From Deltaproteobacteria bacterium ADurb.Bin207 (GTDB taxonomy: Bacteria > Myxococcota_A > Polyangia > Polyangiales > Polyangiaceae): a DNA stretch of 64,000 nt. The notes under the pieces were generated by a model. The model saw only the letters and a list, made by a program, of their open reading frames with translations, was not told where the DNA came from and searched no databases. Both the position numbers and the translations under genes were made by a program. The stretch covers positions 1 through 64,000 of the forward strand of contig MWCO01000021.1 of the NCBI GenBank assembly GCA_002070115.1, read 5' to 3'. Of this stretch, positions 18,863 through 28,172 are shown piece after piece (position 1 is the stretch's first letter; each line of letters opens with the position of its first letter).

Positions 18863-19591
18863 ATGCCTGCGTATATCGATCTGCATTGTCATTGGATAGC
18901 CGGAGTGGATGATGGTGTGCGAACGATCGGTGAGGGAATTGCCCTGTTGAAGGCTCTGAGCCAAGCCGGTTTTTCTCATATCATCGCCACGCCCCATATG
19001 CGCCCCGGCATGTTCGATAACGAACGTCGGGACTTGGAACATGCCTACGCCCAAATGCTGCCGCATGTGATGCAGGCGGGCCTCGATGTGCAGTTGGGAT
19101 TGTCGTGCGAGCATTTTTTCGACGATGTGGTGTACGGGCGAATCATGTCGGGGCAAGGGCTTGCCTACCCCGGTGAGCGTGCGGTGCTGGTGGAGTTTGC
19201 GGGTGACCATTTGTCGAGCGCGCTATTGGAAGGGCTTTTCGACATACGTCGCAAAGGAATGCGGCCGGTCATTGCGCATCCAGAACGCTATCGGGCGTGC
19301 TTCGGGGACTTGACCTTGATGGAAGATTGGGTGGATCGGGGGCTCGTGCTGCTCATGGACGGTGGTGCCATGGTGGGCAAGTATGGTCGAGCGCCCCAAA
19401 AAGCCGCGGAAAGAATGCTGGAGGCCGGGTTGTATTATGCTGTGTGTTCGGATGCGCACCGTCCCGAGGACGTGGCGCAAGTCGTAGCGGGCCTGGAGCG
19501 GATTCGTGCCTTGGTGGGGGACGAGGAATTCGATTTTCTCCTGAAAGAAGGGCCGCACCGGGTGCTGACGGGAACCGTGGACCTCGGGTGA
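18863..19591 (+). CDS. PHP-type protein-tyrosine phosphatase (CpsB/YwqE family)
   Basis: 242-aa metal-dependent phosphatase of the PHP superfamily. The first metal site is DLHCHWIAGVDDG at residues 5-17. ATPHM (near 46), SCEHFF, AHPERY (near 136) and CSDAH (near 193) supply the other His/Asp ligands expected in the TIM-barrel. Relatives remove phosphate from the BY-kinases that control capsule or exopolysaccharide export. No polysaccharide gene or BY-kinase is visible in this window, so the substrate is inferred. The length is typical. Confidence 0.88.
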   Translation: MPAYIDLHCHWIAGVDDGVRTIGEGIALLKALSQAGFSHIIATPHMRPGMFDNERRDLEHAYAQMLPHVMQAGLDVQLGLSCEHFFDDVVYGRIMSGQGLAYPGERAVLVEFAGDHLSSALLEGLFDIRRKGMRPVIAHPERYRACFGDLTLMEDWVDRGLVLLMDGGAMVGKYGRAPQKAAERMLEAGLYYAVCSDAHRPEDVAQVVAGLERIRALVGDEEFDFLLKEGPHRVLTGTVDLG

Positions 19592-19767
19592 AAAGCTCGA
19601 AGGAGAAGGGAGTGCGAACCCTCGTCATGACGTTCGAGCACCACGGCTGGCAGACCGAACGTATGAACTTCGTGCGGGTACCCCCTAGGCATGCTGGACC
19701 GCCGACACTAGACTGTCTTTGACTCGCGCTTCTATTTGTCGTCTGGCGTGATCGCTCATTTCGAACC

Positions 19768-22611
19768 ATGCGTCCGTGCCCATCCTGTTGTTCATCGTCC
19801 GACGAAGCGCAACGATCGTCTGAAACGACGATGGGGACCGGAGATCCCAGGCAAGAAGATTCGTATTGGAAGAAGTTGTTCGAGGGGGCGTTGGATGCGG
19901 TTTCCGTGCTCGATGCGCATGGGACGGTATTGTATGAAAGCGCGGCATGTGAGCGTATCCACGGGCTGAGCCTTCAAGATCGAGTCGGTTCAAAAGCTTT
20001 GTCTCTCGTGCGTGAAGAAGAACTTGGCCCTGTCAGAGACAAGTTGGCGCACCTGATCGCGCAGCCAGGTGTGACCATGACCCATGATTTCCATATTTGC
20101 CTCATGGATGGCAGCGAACGGCTGATTCGAGCTTCGGCCTGCAATCTGTTGCACGATGAAACGGTATCCGGCGTGGTCGTCCATTGGCTCGATATCACCG
20201 AACTCGAACGAGCTACCACGGAACTTCTCGTCCAGAAATCCCGCTATGAAAAGATCGTCGAGATGTCCCAAGAGGGCATTGTCGTGCTGGATTCCGATGG
20301 TGTGATCGAGTTGGTCAATCCGGCGATGGAAAGAATGCTCGGGTTCGATCGCGGCCAACTTTTGGGTAGACATCTGCTCGAACTGACTCGCGACATTCCT
20401 CCCGATTCTTTGCGTTGGGGCACGGGCTCGTTTGAATTGGGCATTCCCGGCAGACGTGAAGTCCGATTTCGACGCGCCGACGATAGCGATTGCTGGACGA
20501 TTGTGACATCGAGTCGCTTCGATCGGGGCGTGAATCAAGCGCCGGGCACGCTCTGCCTGTGCAGCGATGTCACGGATCTGAAACGTGTGCAGATTCAACG
20601 GGCGCGCAGCGAGCGACGTTATCGTGGATTGGTGGAAGCGTTGCCGGATGCCATCGTGACCCTCGACGTGGCGGGGCGTATCCTTTTTGTCAATTCCCGC
20701 TGCGAAAGGTTCTTCGGGACATCCTTACAAGATCTTCGACTCGAACCTTTTTCATCGTTGCTGGCTCCCGCGCACCATCCCTTTCTGGATAGCATGTTGA
20801 AAAACGCTCGGGAAGGAAGCCGGCCGATCGATGCCGAAGTCCAAAGCGTCGATATCCTGCGAGTCGATGGGTCGCGCTACCCCGCGGAACTGACCTTCGG
20901 TTTGGAACAGGCCGAAGACGAGTCCCATGTGATCGTCATTGTGCGAGATGTCTCCCTTCGAAAACAACGAGAACAGGAAATCCGTCGCTTGGCGACATTC
21001 CCGCAGCAGAGCCCGAGCCCGGTGATGGAGTCCGATGCGACAGGGGCCATTCGCTATGCCAATCCCGCGGCGGTTCTGCTCGGTGAAACCCTGGGACTGT
21101 CGATGGTCGACATCCTGCCCGAAAATCACGTGGATCTCGTTTCCGCCTGCTTGGCACGAGGCGAAAACCATCGCCTCGAAGTACAACGCGCGGAACGCAT
21201 CCTCGTATGGACGTATCATCCCGTCCGGTCGGAACACCTCGTTCATCTGTACGGATTCGATGTCACGGAACGAAAACGAGCGGAAGCGAGATTGCAGTAC
21301 GATATGCTGCATGACACCCAAACAGGGCTTCCCAATCGAGCCTTGTTCAAAGAACTGTTGGAAAGGTCCGTGCTGCGGGGCCGGCGCGACCCCCGATATA
21401 CCTTCGCGGTCGTGCTGCTCGATTTGGATCGGTTCAAGTTGATCAACGAAAGCCTTGGACACATCCCCGGCAATGACTTGCTCGAAGCAGTCGCGCGACG
21501 ATTGGTCGAGGGATTGGGATCGGATTCCACGGTCGCTCGTTTCGGAGGCGATGAGTTTGCGATTCTCGTGGATGGCGTGGAAAGAAAAGAAGCGGTGGCG
21601 ACCGCGCAACGTATTCAACGCATTCTTACGGACCCGTTTCTGGTGGAAGAGGAAGAAGTTTTCGTAACGACCAGCATTGGAATCGCATTGTCGGGCCCTT
21701 CCCCCCAGGAGGCAGAGGACCTGATAGGCGCCGCGGAACGCGCCATGTATCGAGCCAAGTCCCGCGGACGGGCCCAATACGCCGTGGCGGATAAGGAAAC
21801 GGAGCGCGAGGGGAGACGGCTGCTAGCGATGCAGACGGCCCTTAGAAAAGCCCTTGATAATCAAGAGTTTGTGCTTTTTTACCAGCCCATTGTCTCGCTC
21901 GAAAATGGGCGTATCGAAGGGTTCGAAGCGCTGTTGCGATGGCGCCACCCAGAGCACGGCCTCATCGCGCCTTCCGAGTTCATTCCTTTGGCGGAAGATA
22001 CCGGACTCATCCTTCCCATCGGACGATGGGCCATCGAACAAGCTTGTCGCCAAAACAAAGCGTGGCAACAGCAGGAACTCAAACAAATCCTTGGCTCCGT
22101 CAACCTGTCCGCAAGGCAGTTCCAACAGGACGATCTCATCGAGCAGATCGCTAGCATCCTCGTCGAAACCGAACTCGATCCGCGTTTTCTCAAAATCGAA
22201 ATCACCGAATCGACTGCCGCTACCCACGTCGAATCCGCGATCGCCACGTTGCAACGGCTCAAGAACATGGGCATCAACGTGCTCATCGACGACTTCGGCA
22301 CGGGGTATTCGTCGCTGTCCTACTTACAGCAACTGCCCATCGATATGCTCAAAATCGATCGTTCCTTCGTCAAAAATGCGGTGAGTGACAAAGACTCGGC
22401 GGCCATCGTTCGCGCGATCATTGCCATGGCGCATGGACTTGGCATTCAAGTCGTGGCCGAAGGCGTCGAAACACTGCAACAACTCAACTTCTTGTTCCGC
22501 GAACGCTCGGATTTCATTCAAGGGTATTTTTTCAGTCAGCCCGTGACCGCCGAAGCCTTCGCGCAGTTGCTCCGCCAAGACCGCCATCTGGACTATCTGC
22601 CGCATAGGTGA
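19768..22611 (+). CDS. PAS-PAS-PAS-PAS-GGDEF-EAL cyclic-di-GMP regulator
   Basis: 947-aa cytosolic sensor-regulator of c-di-GMP with no membrane segment. Four PAS-like domains span residues about 30-510 ([48 protein letters not shown], and a last degenerate one). The GGDEF domain (about 515-680) has an intact ARFGGDEF active loop, but the RxxD product-inhibition site is not present just upstream. The EAL domain (about 690-940) keeps [45 protein letters not shown] and QGYFFSQP, so phosphodiesterase activity is expected. Both domains look catalytic; net direction cannot be told from sequence. No ribosome site is clear at ATG 19768, and ATG 19831 is an alternative. Confidence 0.93.
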   Translation: MRPCPSCCSSSDEAQRSSETTMGTGDPRQEDSYWKKLFEGALDAVSVLDAHGTVLYESAACERIHGLSLQDRVGSKALSLVREEELGPVRDKLAHLIAQPGVTMTHDFHICLMDGSERLIRASACNLLHDETVSGVVVHWLDITELERATTELLVQKSRYEKIVEMSQEGIVVLDSDGVIELVNPAMERMLGFDRGQLLGRHLLELTRDIPPDSLRWGTGSFELGIPGRREVRFRRADDSDCWTIVTSSRFDRGVNQAPGTLCLCSDVTDLKRVQIQRARSERRYRGLVEALPDAIVTLDVAGRILFVNSRCERFFGTSLQDLRLEPFSSLLAPAHHPFLDSMLKNAREGSRPIDAEVQSVDILRVDGSRYPAELTFGLEQAEDESHVIVIVRDVSLRKQREQEIRRLATFPQQSPSPVMESDATGAIRYANPAAVLLGETLGLSMVDILPENHVDLVSACLARGENHRLEVQRAERILVWTYHPVRSEHLVHLYGFDVTERKRAEARLQYDMLHDTQTGLPNRALFKELLERSVLRGRRDPRYTFAVVLLDLDRFKLINESLGHIPGNDLLEAVARRLVEGLGSDSTVARFGGDEFAILVDGVERKEAVATAQRIQRILTDPFLVEEEEVFVTTSIGIALSGPSPQEAEDLIGAAERAMYRAKSRGRAQYAVADKETEREGRRLLAMQTALRKALDNQEFVLFYQPIVSLENGRIEGFEALLRWRHPEHGLIAPSEFIPLAEDTGLILPIGRWAIEQACRQNKAWQQQELKQILGSVNLSARQFQQDDLIEQIASILVETELDPRFLKIEITESTAATHVESAIATLQRLKNMGINVLIDDFGTGYSSLSYLQQLPIDMLKIDRSFVKNAVSDKDSAAIVRAIIAMAHGLGIQVVAEGVETLQQLNFLFRERSDFIQGYFFSQPVTAEAFAQLLRQDRHLDYLPHR

Positions 22612-22732
22612 AGGACGGTCGATATCGACGCAACTTCCGATCGAAGTGTAGGATTGCACCCAAGGTGCTGGTTTGTCGATGCGCGGGAGCGGCTCCGCAG
22701 CCGTGGATTCCTTGCTGGATGGGGGTTCGCAG

Positions 22733-22749
22733 GCTAGCCTGAGAAGTAT
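22733..22749 (+). promoter_or_regulatory. Putative promoter block shared with the gene at 1455
   Basis: GCTAGCCTGAGAAGTAT matches 14 of 17 bases of the block at 1413-1429 before the CxxCH lipoprotein. It sits 56 bp before the ATG at 22789. The promoter role is inferred only from this recurrence and position. Confidence 0.3.
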
Positions 22750-22788
22750 GTGCTCGCGTTGGGCTCATTGGCTTCAGGAGAGGTGGAG

Positions 22789-24078
22789 ATGCGCAAGATA
22801 GGACCGTGGAAGCTTGGATTGGTGTTGTGTATGGGAATCGCTTGCTCCGCCAACTCCGATAAAGGCGAGTTCGGAACGGGGGCAGGGGGCAATGGGACGC
22901 AGCATCCCCAAGACGCTGGAACCTCGGGTGGATCGGTGCAAACGGGGGGAGGACCCGTGGAAGATAGTGGCGGATTGCTGCTCGATGCGCAGGTGAACAC
23001 CGATAGCGAGCCGTCGAATTATTGTCCCCATATGGATAATGAAGATCACGATGGCGATGGCTTTTCGTTCGAGCAAGGCGATTGCAATGACTGCGATCCC
23101 AACGCCAACCCAGGCGCTTATGACGTCTTTGGCGGCGTGGATGGCGGCCCCGGTGTCGATGAAGACTGCAATGGCATCGCGGATGATGAACCAATCGAAT
23201 GCGATGACGGGATCGACATTGCGAGCAACGATCCCATGGCGGCTGCCAGAGCGATTGGATTGTGCAGGGTTGCTGTTCCGAACGCGACCGGCAAAGATCG
23301 AACGTGGGGCGTGCTGTCGGCCAAGTACGTGAAGGTGGATGGGACGCCAGGGATGAACGATTTGTCCCACGGAATTTTGCCCAAATTTGGCGCGGCGAAC
23401 GTGCAGCAAGGCAAGACCATGCTTGCCCTTTCCTCGGGAACAGCTCGCGCGCCGGGACAGCCTGGATTCTCGTCGCCTAATGGCGCGATCATGGGCACCA
23501 ATAGCGCTCCGCCTCCTGGTTATCCCAAAGAATCACCGGCCTGTCCCGGGGTGGTTACCGGTCCCGTATTCGACCCCGCTGCGCTGGAACTCGTGGTGAG
23601 GGTGCCCACCAACGCACGGTCTTTCTCCTTCAACCTCAACTTTTATACCTTCGAGTTTCCAGAATATATCTGCTCGGAATTCAATGACTTTTACGTAACG
23701 ATGATGTGGCCGCCCCCCCCTGGGCTTCCGGACGCCAACATCTCCTTCGACCAAGACAACAACCCCATCAGTGTGAACAATAGCCTCCTTCAAGTGTGCA
23801 AGCCCCAGTCGGCGGGAGGGAAAAATTTCCCATGCCCCCTCGGCCCCGCGTTGCTCCAAAATACCGGGTATGCGGGACCCCTTATCGGCTCTCATGCGGC
23901 TACGGGATGGTTGCAAACCCGCGCCCCCGTCGAACCTGGCTCCGAAATTACCCTGCGCTTCGCCATCTGGGATTCCGGAGACCCCGTCCTCGATTCTCTC
24001 GTGCTGATCGATAACTTCCAGTGGTCCGTCGACCCCGCTTCCGGTTCCTCCACCGAACCCGTACCCTCGCCTAAATAG
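22789..24078 (+). CDS. Choice-of-anchor L lipoprotein with Ca-binding-type repeat
   Basis: 429-aa lipoprotein with lipobox GIAC. Residues about 75-130 hold an Asp-rich motif (DGDGFSFEQGDCNDCDPNANPGA, split here as DGDGFSFEQ then DCNDCDPNANPGA, then DEDCNGIADD) known as the MopE-like putative metal-binding repeat. The rest matches the choice-of-anchor L domain pattern (LSHGILPKFG, MLALSSGTARAPGQPG, FYTFEFPEYICSEFNDF), usual in large secreted bacterial proteins. ATG 22789 has an AGGAGAGG ribosome site; the GTG at 22750 is rejected. Probably a surface Ca-binding structural protein. It ends 26 bp before a radical SAM gene on the same strand. Confidence 0.82.
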   Translation: MRKIGPWKLGLVLCMGIACSANSDKGEFGTGAGGNGTQHPQDAGTSGGSVQTGGGPVEDSGGLLLDAQVNTDSEPSNYCPHMDNEDHDGDGFSFEQGDCNDCDPNANPGAYDVFGGVDGGPGVDEDCNGIADDEPIECDDGIDIASNDPMAAARAIGLCRVAVPNATGKDRTWGVLSAKYVKVDGTPGMNDLSHGILPKFGAANVQQGKTMLALSSGTARAPGQPGFSSPNGAIMGTNSAPPPGYPKESPACPGVVTGPVFDPAALELVVRVPTNARSFSFNLNFYTFEFPEYICSEFNDFYVTMMWPPPPGLPDANISFDQDNNPISVNNSLLQVCKPQSAGGKNFPCPLGPALLQNTGYAGPLIGSHAATGWLQTRAPVEPGSEITLRFAIWDSGDPVLDSLVLIDNFQWSVDPASGSSTEPVPSPK

Positions 24079-24104
24079 CTTTTTCCCCATCGGTATTCGC
24101 AATC

Positions 24105-25505
24105 ATGATCGTCTTCGTTCGGGTCCCTTCCTGGTGGGAACGTCGCGCCGCCCATCCCGAAAATGTCATGAGCCCGCTCGACATCGGCTATGCCGTCGCC
24201 CTGCTGGCGCGTCATGGTATCCCCGCGCGGATCATCGATCTCGAAGCCGAAGCCGACAGTTTCGAAATACTCATGAAAAGGCTACGGGAGCATCAGCCTT
24301 CCGTGCTTTTTCTTCACGCCATCACGCCCGGAATTCCCCACGCTCTTCGTATCGCCCGCTACGCCCGCGACCATTTCGCATCTCTTCAAAAAATCGTGGC
24401 GATCGGACAACATGCCAGCGTCGATCCGCATTCGGTTCTCGACGATAATAGCCCGATCGACCTGTGTTTGCGCGGTGAATTCGAAGCTGATGTCGTCTCC
24501 GTGGTGACCGACTCGACTCCGCCATCATCCGCCGCGTATCGACATCAGGAACAGATACACGTGGGCGATGGTCCCACCGAGATTCGGAATCTGGATGACT
24601 TGCCGTGGCCAGTGCATGAACGATTTCGCAGTCGTCGTTATCGAGTGTTTCATCCAACCGGTGTCCACAAACGCTGGCGATGGGGTTTCATCTTATCCAG
24701 CCGTGGTTGTCCCCATCGGTGCATTTATTGCTCCCCCACATTGCGCAACTCGTACGGAAAGACATACCGCGTTCGGTCGACGATCGATGTGGTGGATGAG
24801 CTTGCGTACCTCGACGCCTTGGGGTTTACCATCATTCACTTCAAAGACGATATTTTCACGCTATCTCGCGATCGAACGGCGTCGCTTTGCGAAGCGATTT
24901 TATCCCGTGGATTGCGGTTACGGTGGACCGCCCAAACGCGTCCGGATGCGGTCGATCTGCCTCTGCTCACCTTGATGAAGCGAGCGGGATGCATGACGTT
25001 GGGATTGGGCGTGGAAAGCGGTTCGGAACGAATGGTGCGAACCCTTCAAAAAGGCAACCGCGTGCAAGATGCTCGCAATGCATTTCGTTGGGCAAGACAA
25101 GTGGGAATCCGAACCGTAGGGTTTTTCTTACTCGGAAGCCCCCAAGAGACCGAGCAAGACATTCTTGCAACTCATGCGTTGATGCGTGAACTACGCCCAA
25201 ACATGATCCAAGTGGCCTTTTTCACACCCTATCCCGGCGCCCCTGTTCATGAAAGCGTGCGAGAGCGGCATCTCGAACCACAAGCCTTCTCCCATTACAA
25301 TCGGCTCATCAACCTCTCGCAGGTCTCCGACGAAGCGCTTCGTTCGTGGCAGCGAAAACTGTATTGGGATTTCCTCATGAATCGACGATTCATTGCCGAG
25401 TATCTTCGTTTCGAAACGATTCCGGCCCTCGTCAACCTCGATCAATTCCTGCCATTTCTTCGCTTGAGCGCGAAGTTCCTTACACGGCTCAACAAGAGTC
25501 AATGA
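24105..25505 (+). CDS. B12-binding-type radical SAM protein 1
   Basis: 466 aa. Residues 1-150 form a cobalamin-binding-like Rossmann domain (MSPLDIGYAVALLARHG, AITPGIPHALRIARYAR) of the BchE/P-methylase architecture, though the usual DxHxxG His is not seen. The radical SAM barrel holds SRGCPHRCIYC (Cys near 202, 206, 209) for the 4Fe-4S cluster, FKDDIFTL, and LGVESGSERMVRTLQKG, typical of this class. The C-terminal 100 residues are helical. Such enzymes methylate or rearrange unactivated carbons. The substrate is unknown. It is 26 bp behind the choice-of-anchor gene and opposite in direction to the two other radical SAM genes. Confidence 0.85.
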   Translation: MIVFVRVPSWWERRAAHPENVMSPLDIGYAVALLARHGIPARIIDLEAEADSFEILMKRLREHQPSVLFLHAITPGIPHALRIARYARDHFASLQKIVAIGQHASVDPHSVLDDNSPIDLCLRGEFEADVVSVVTDSTPPSSAAYRHQEQIHVGDGPTEIRNLDDLPWPVHERFRSRRYRVFHPTGVHKRWRWGFILSSRGCPHRCIYCSPTLRNSYGKTYRVRSTIDVVDELAYLDALGFTIIHFKDDIFTLSRDRTASLCEAILSRGLRLRWTAQTRPDAVDLPLLTLMKRAGCMTLGLGVESGSERMVRTLQKGNRVQDARNAFRWARQVGIRTVGFFLLGSPQETEQDILATHALMRELRPNMIQVAFFTPYPGAPVHESVRERHLEPQAFSHYNRLINLSQVSDEALRSWQRKLYWDFLMNRRFIAEYLRFETIPALVNLDQFLPFLRLSAKFLTRLNKSQ

Positions 25506-25561
25506 GCTTGAAGCACGGATGAAAGGTCGCCCGACTCTGACGATCGCACCCTACGGGATCG

Positions 25562-26881
25562 TCATGAACTCAAACAACCGAGAGAGATCTCGATCTTTCC
25601 GTTCTTATCAGCTTGCACGGTGGAACAGAACGAAGGGCATAGAATCAAACGTGTCGGGTTGTTCTTGTCGTTGTAATACCACCCTTCACCAGCACACTGG
25701 CTGGCATCATCGACTTGCGGGACGTTCCGAGGAGTCCCTCCGCCGGGCGTAAAGGTCAACTGAACCAACGCCGGATCGATGACTCCGGCATCCGTGGTGG
25801 GCATCACATACTCACAACCCAATGATTTTTCGCGGATATCGTTGAGGGCCTGGATGAATTGCTGCGTCACGTTTCCACCCGTGTCCACCAGGTACGCTTT
25901 CTGGGTGCCCCCCGCGGCAGCGATCGCATTCATATTCGCAAGCGAAGTCCCCACACCGATGACGAACGTCAAAACCGATGGCGTCTGATTCTTTCCCGCG
26001 GCTGCGACGTTGGATATCTCAGGAATCGTCGATGGTGTGCAACTATAGGGATCCCCATCCGTGGCGAGAACGACGACGACGGTATGCCCGGGGTGTGTGT
26101 TTGCCCAATTCGTTGCGTATTGAATGGCCCCGGTGAGTGCCGGGCCCGTGGGCGTTCCTCCAAACGGCGAGGTGGCATTCAAGGAAGACTTGATGGCTCC
26201 CGCGCCACCGGGAAGCGTGGTTATCCCCACCGCGGGCGTGGAATAATGAGTCGTCGCGCAGGCTCGACAATAGGTGTTCCAACAAGGACCGTAGTTGCCA
26301 CACTGGCCGTCGCTCGAGCAAGTGCTCGTATAGCCCGAGGGAAGGACAGGGAAGTACTGAAGACCTACGCCAATTCCGGCGGAAGCGCTGTCATCGACGA
26401 ATCCTTTGACCGCGGCTACGACATTGTTCCAACGAGCCCCCTCCATGGAACTGGATTTATCCATCATGATATACATATCCAGAGGGGTAAGTTGTGCTTC
26501 GACGATGGTCTCGGCGCATGTGGCGTCGGGATTGAATCCATCAGGGGTGGGAGGGGCATCATAGGAAAAATCGACATCCGGACCGGCGTCGAACCCAGTG
26601 CCGCCACTGCCCCCGGTGGCACTGGAACCAGAGCTTCCGCCTTCAGGCCATTCGAATCCCCCGGCACCTCCCGTCGAACCTGTCGATGCGCCAGCTCCTC
26701 CATCCCCGCCAGAGCCTCCTACGCCTCCCGTGCCTCCGGTCGCGGGCTTCGCATCCCCAACCGAAGCGTCTCCAGCCGTTGCACCATGGGATGACGCGTC
26801 CGAAGAGTCCGACGAACACGCCATGAACCCCATGGTTCCCATCGCGAGGGAAGCGACGATGTACGGAAACCATTTTGCCAT
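25562..26881 (-). CDS. Lipoprotein with von Willebrand factor A domain
   Basis: 439-aa lipoprotein with lipobox FMAC and a long Gly/Ser linker. The VWA domain begins at LDMYIMMDKSSSMEG and carries the metal-ion-dependent adhesion site DxSxS (DKSSS). The third MIDAS region VVVLATDGDPYSCT follows. Other segments (VKGFVDDSASAGIGVGLQYFP, FVIGVGTSLANMNAIAAAGG) are standard VWA. An inserted Cys-rich hairpin (CSSDGQCGNYGPCW) lies between. It should be a surface metal-dependent adhesion or interaction protein. The upstream region lacks a clear ribosome site; GG immediately precedes the ATG, so a leaderless or weakly translated start is possible. Confidence 0.88.
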   Translation of the reverse strand: MAKWFPYIVASLAMGTMGFMACSSDSSDASSHGATAGDASVGDAKPATGGTGGVGGSGGDGGAGASTGSTGGAGGFEWPEGGSSGSSATGGSGGTGFDAGPDVDFSYDAPPTPDGFNPDATCAETIVEAQLTPLDMYIMMDKSSSMEGARWNNVVAAVKGFVDDSASAGIGVGLQYFPVLPSGYTSTCSSDGQCGNYGPCWNTYCRACATTHYSTPAVGITTLPGGAGAIKSSLNATSPFGGTPTGPALTGAIQYATNWANTHPGHTVVVVLATDGDPYSCTPSTIPEISNVAAAGKNQTPSVLTFVIGVGTSLANMNAIAAAGGTQKAYLVDTGGNVTQQFIQALNDIREKSLGCEYVMPTTDAGVIDPALVQLTFTPGGGTPRNVPQVDDASQCAGEGWYYNDKNNPTRLILCPSFCSTVQADKNGKIEISLGCLSS

Positions 26882-26912
26882 CCTATTAAGATGAAGTGGA
26901 TTGCGGCGAGGG

Positions 26913-28166
26913 TCAACACCATCGATTTGGCTTATCGAAATCTGTCCGGGACGATCCTGCCGCCAGCCGCATGAGGCGCAAGATTCGGCGAGGAGTCAGA
27001 TGTATTCGAACATACATGATCGCTCGCACCGTTTTCCATGTTCGTGATGGAACGACTTGCCCTTGGTTCGGCAGGTCAAGCAGCACGGATACATGCACCA
27101 TGTCGAAAGGAAGGGTTCGCAGCGACGATGCGGACTGAATCGCCTGTCGGGCAGATTGGCCGTCTATCCCGATCAGGATATAGCCTGTCGTGACGATGTT
27201 CTTTCTTTGCGCGTAGGCAACGATCGGAAGAAATCGATCCAGGTCGAAATGGCGATGCAGCAGAATACGATGGTTTTCGTCGAGGCTTTCGATCCCAAAT
27301 GCGATGGATCGTACGCCGGCCGCAGCCATGGCATCGATCAGTTCCTCATCCACGAGAGCGGGATGGTACCCGTTGGGAAGATCGATCCGAAATCGGGGAT
27401 TCTGCTCGGAAAAAGCCCTCCATAAGCGCAAGGCGTAGTCCCTATCCAAACCGATGTTGTCATCCTCGAGCACGAGGGTATCCACGTGGTAGTCGCGGCG
27501 AAGCCTTTGCACCTCCTGCATGACTTGCTCGATGCTTCGAAGACGGAACGTGCCGCGAGACAAGGCATTGGCATTGCAATACCCGCACGACAAAGGGCAG
27601 CCTCGCGTGACAATTAGGTTCGTGCGGCGCGAAGAGCCAAATACGCCCCGACGATAATACGCTTCCAGGGGGAACACCGAGCGATCGGCAAAAGGCAATC
27701 GGTCGAGGTGAGGTTCGACCGATACGTGATCGTCTGGCGTCTGTCCCCGAAGAGTCACGCCAGGCACATCGAGCGAGCCGTTCAGCAGAGCGGCAAAAGG
27801 CGTCTCCCCATCGCCTCGAACGATGGCATCCGCGCGGGTTGCCTGAAGCGTTTGTCGTGACGCAAGCGTGGCATGGGGACCTCCCACCACAACGAAGGAG
27901 GCGGGTTGGATTCGTCGCACTTGTTGAACGATGAATGCTGCTTCCGAAAGCGTGGTGGAAAGCGCGGTGATGCCCACGTAATCGAAGGGATGTTGGCGCA
28001 GCAGTTCGACGAGTTTTGCTGGCGGATCGATGCGCAAATCACAACCAAGGACCAACGCTCCCGCGCGTTTGGCTGCCGCGGCTAGATAAGCAAGCCCCAA
28101 AGGATAGGTGCGTTCCCTCGGACGAGAAGGATGTACCAGCAACACGCAACGTCGCAAAGCCGCCAT
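26913..28166 (-). CDS. B12-binding-type radical SAM protein 2
   Basis: 417 aa. The N-terminal cobalamin-like domain runs over about 130 residues (YPLGLAYLAAAAKRAGA, FVVVGGPHATLASRQTL, AIVRGDGETPF). The cluster-binding motif TRGCPLSCGYC gives Cys190, Cys194 and Cys197. Further segments DTLVLEDDNIGL and SIAFGIESLDENHRILLHRH are typical of class B radical SAM methylases. It is translated after the upstream radical SAM gene at a 6-bp gap, with GAGG 4 bp before its ATG, so the two are one operon. The natural substrate is not apparent. Confidence 0.86.
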   Translation of the reverse strand: MAALRRCVLLVHPSRPRERTYPLGLAYLAAAAKRAGALVLGCDLRIDPPAKLVELLRQHPFDYVGITALSTTLSEAAFIVQQVRRIQPASFVVVGGPHATLASRQTLQATRADAIVRGDGETPFAALLNGSLDVPGVTLRGQTPDDHVSVEPHLDRLPFADRSVFPLEAYYRRGVFGSSRRTNLIVTRGCPLSCGYCNANALSRGTFRLRSIEQVMQEVQRLRRDYHVDTLVLEDDNIGLDRDYALRLWRAFSEQNPRFRIDLPNGYHPALVDEELIDAMAAAGVRSIAFGIESLDENHRILLHRHFDLDRFLPIVAYAQRKNIVTTGYILIGIDGQSARQAIQSASSLRTLPFDMVHVSVLLDLPNQGQVVPSRTWKTVRAIMYVRIHLTPRRILRLMRLAAGSSRTDFDKPNRWC

Positions 28167-28172
28167 GAGCCC

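Noticed and set aside
19685-19795. Minus-strand frame ending [17 protein letters not shown] at the 5' end of the PAS-GGDEF-EAL gene
   Set aside because: It looks protein-like over 36 residues but overlaps the start of a long certain gene, has no ribosome site and no recognisable family.
25506-25561. Terminator between the converging radical SAM and VWA genes
   Set aside because: No stem-loop followed by a T-run can be found on either strand.
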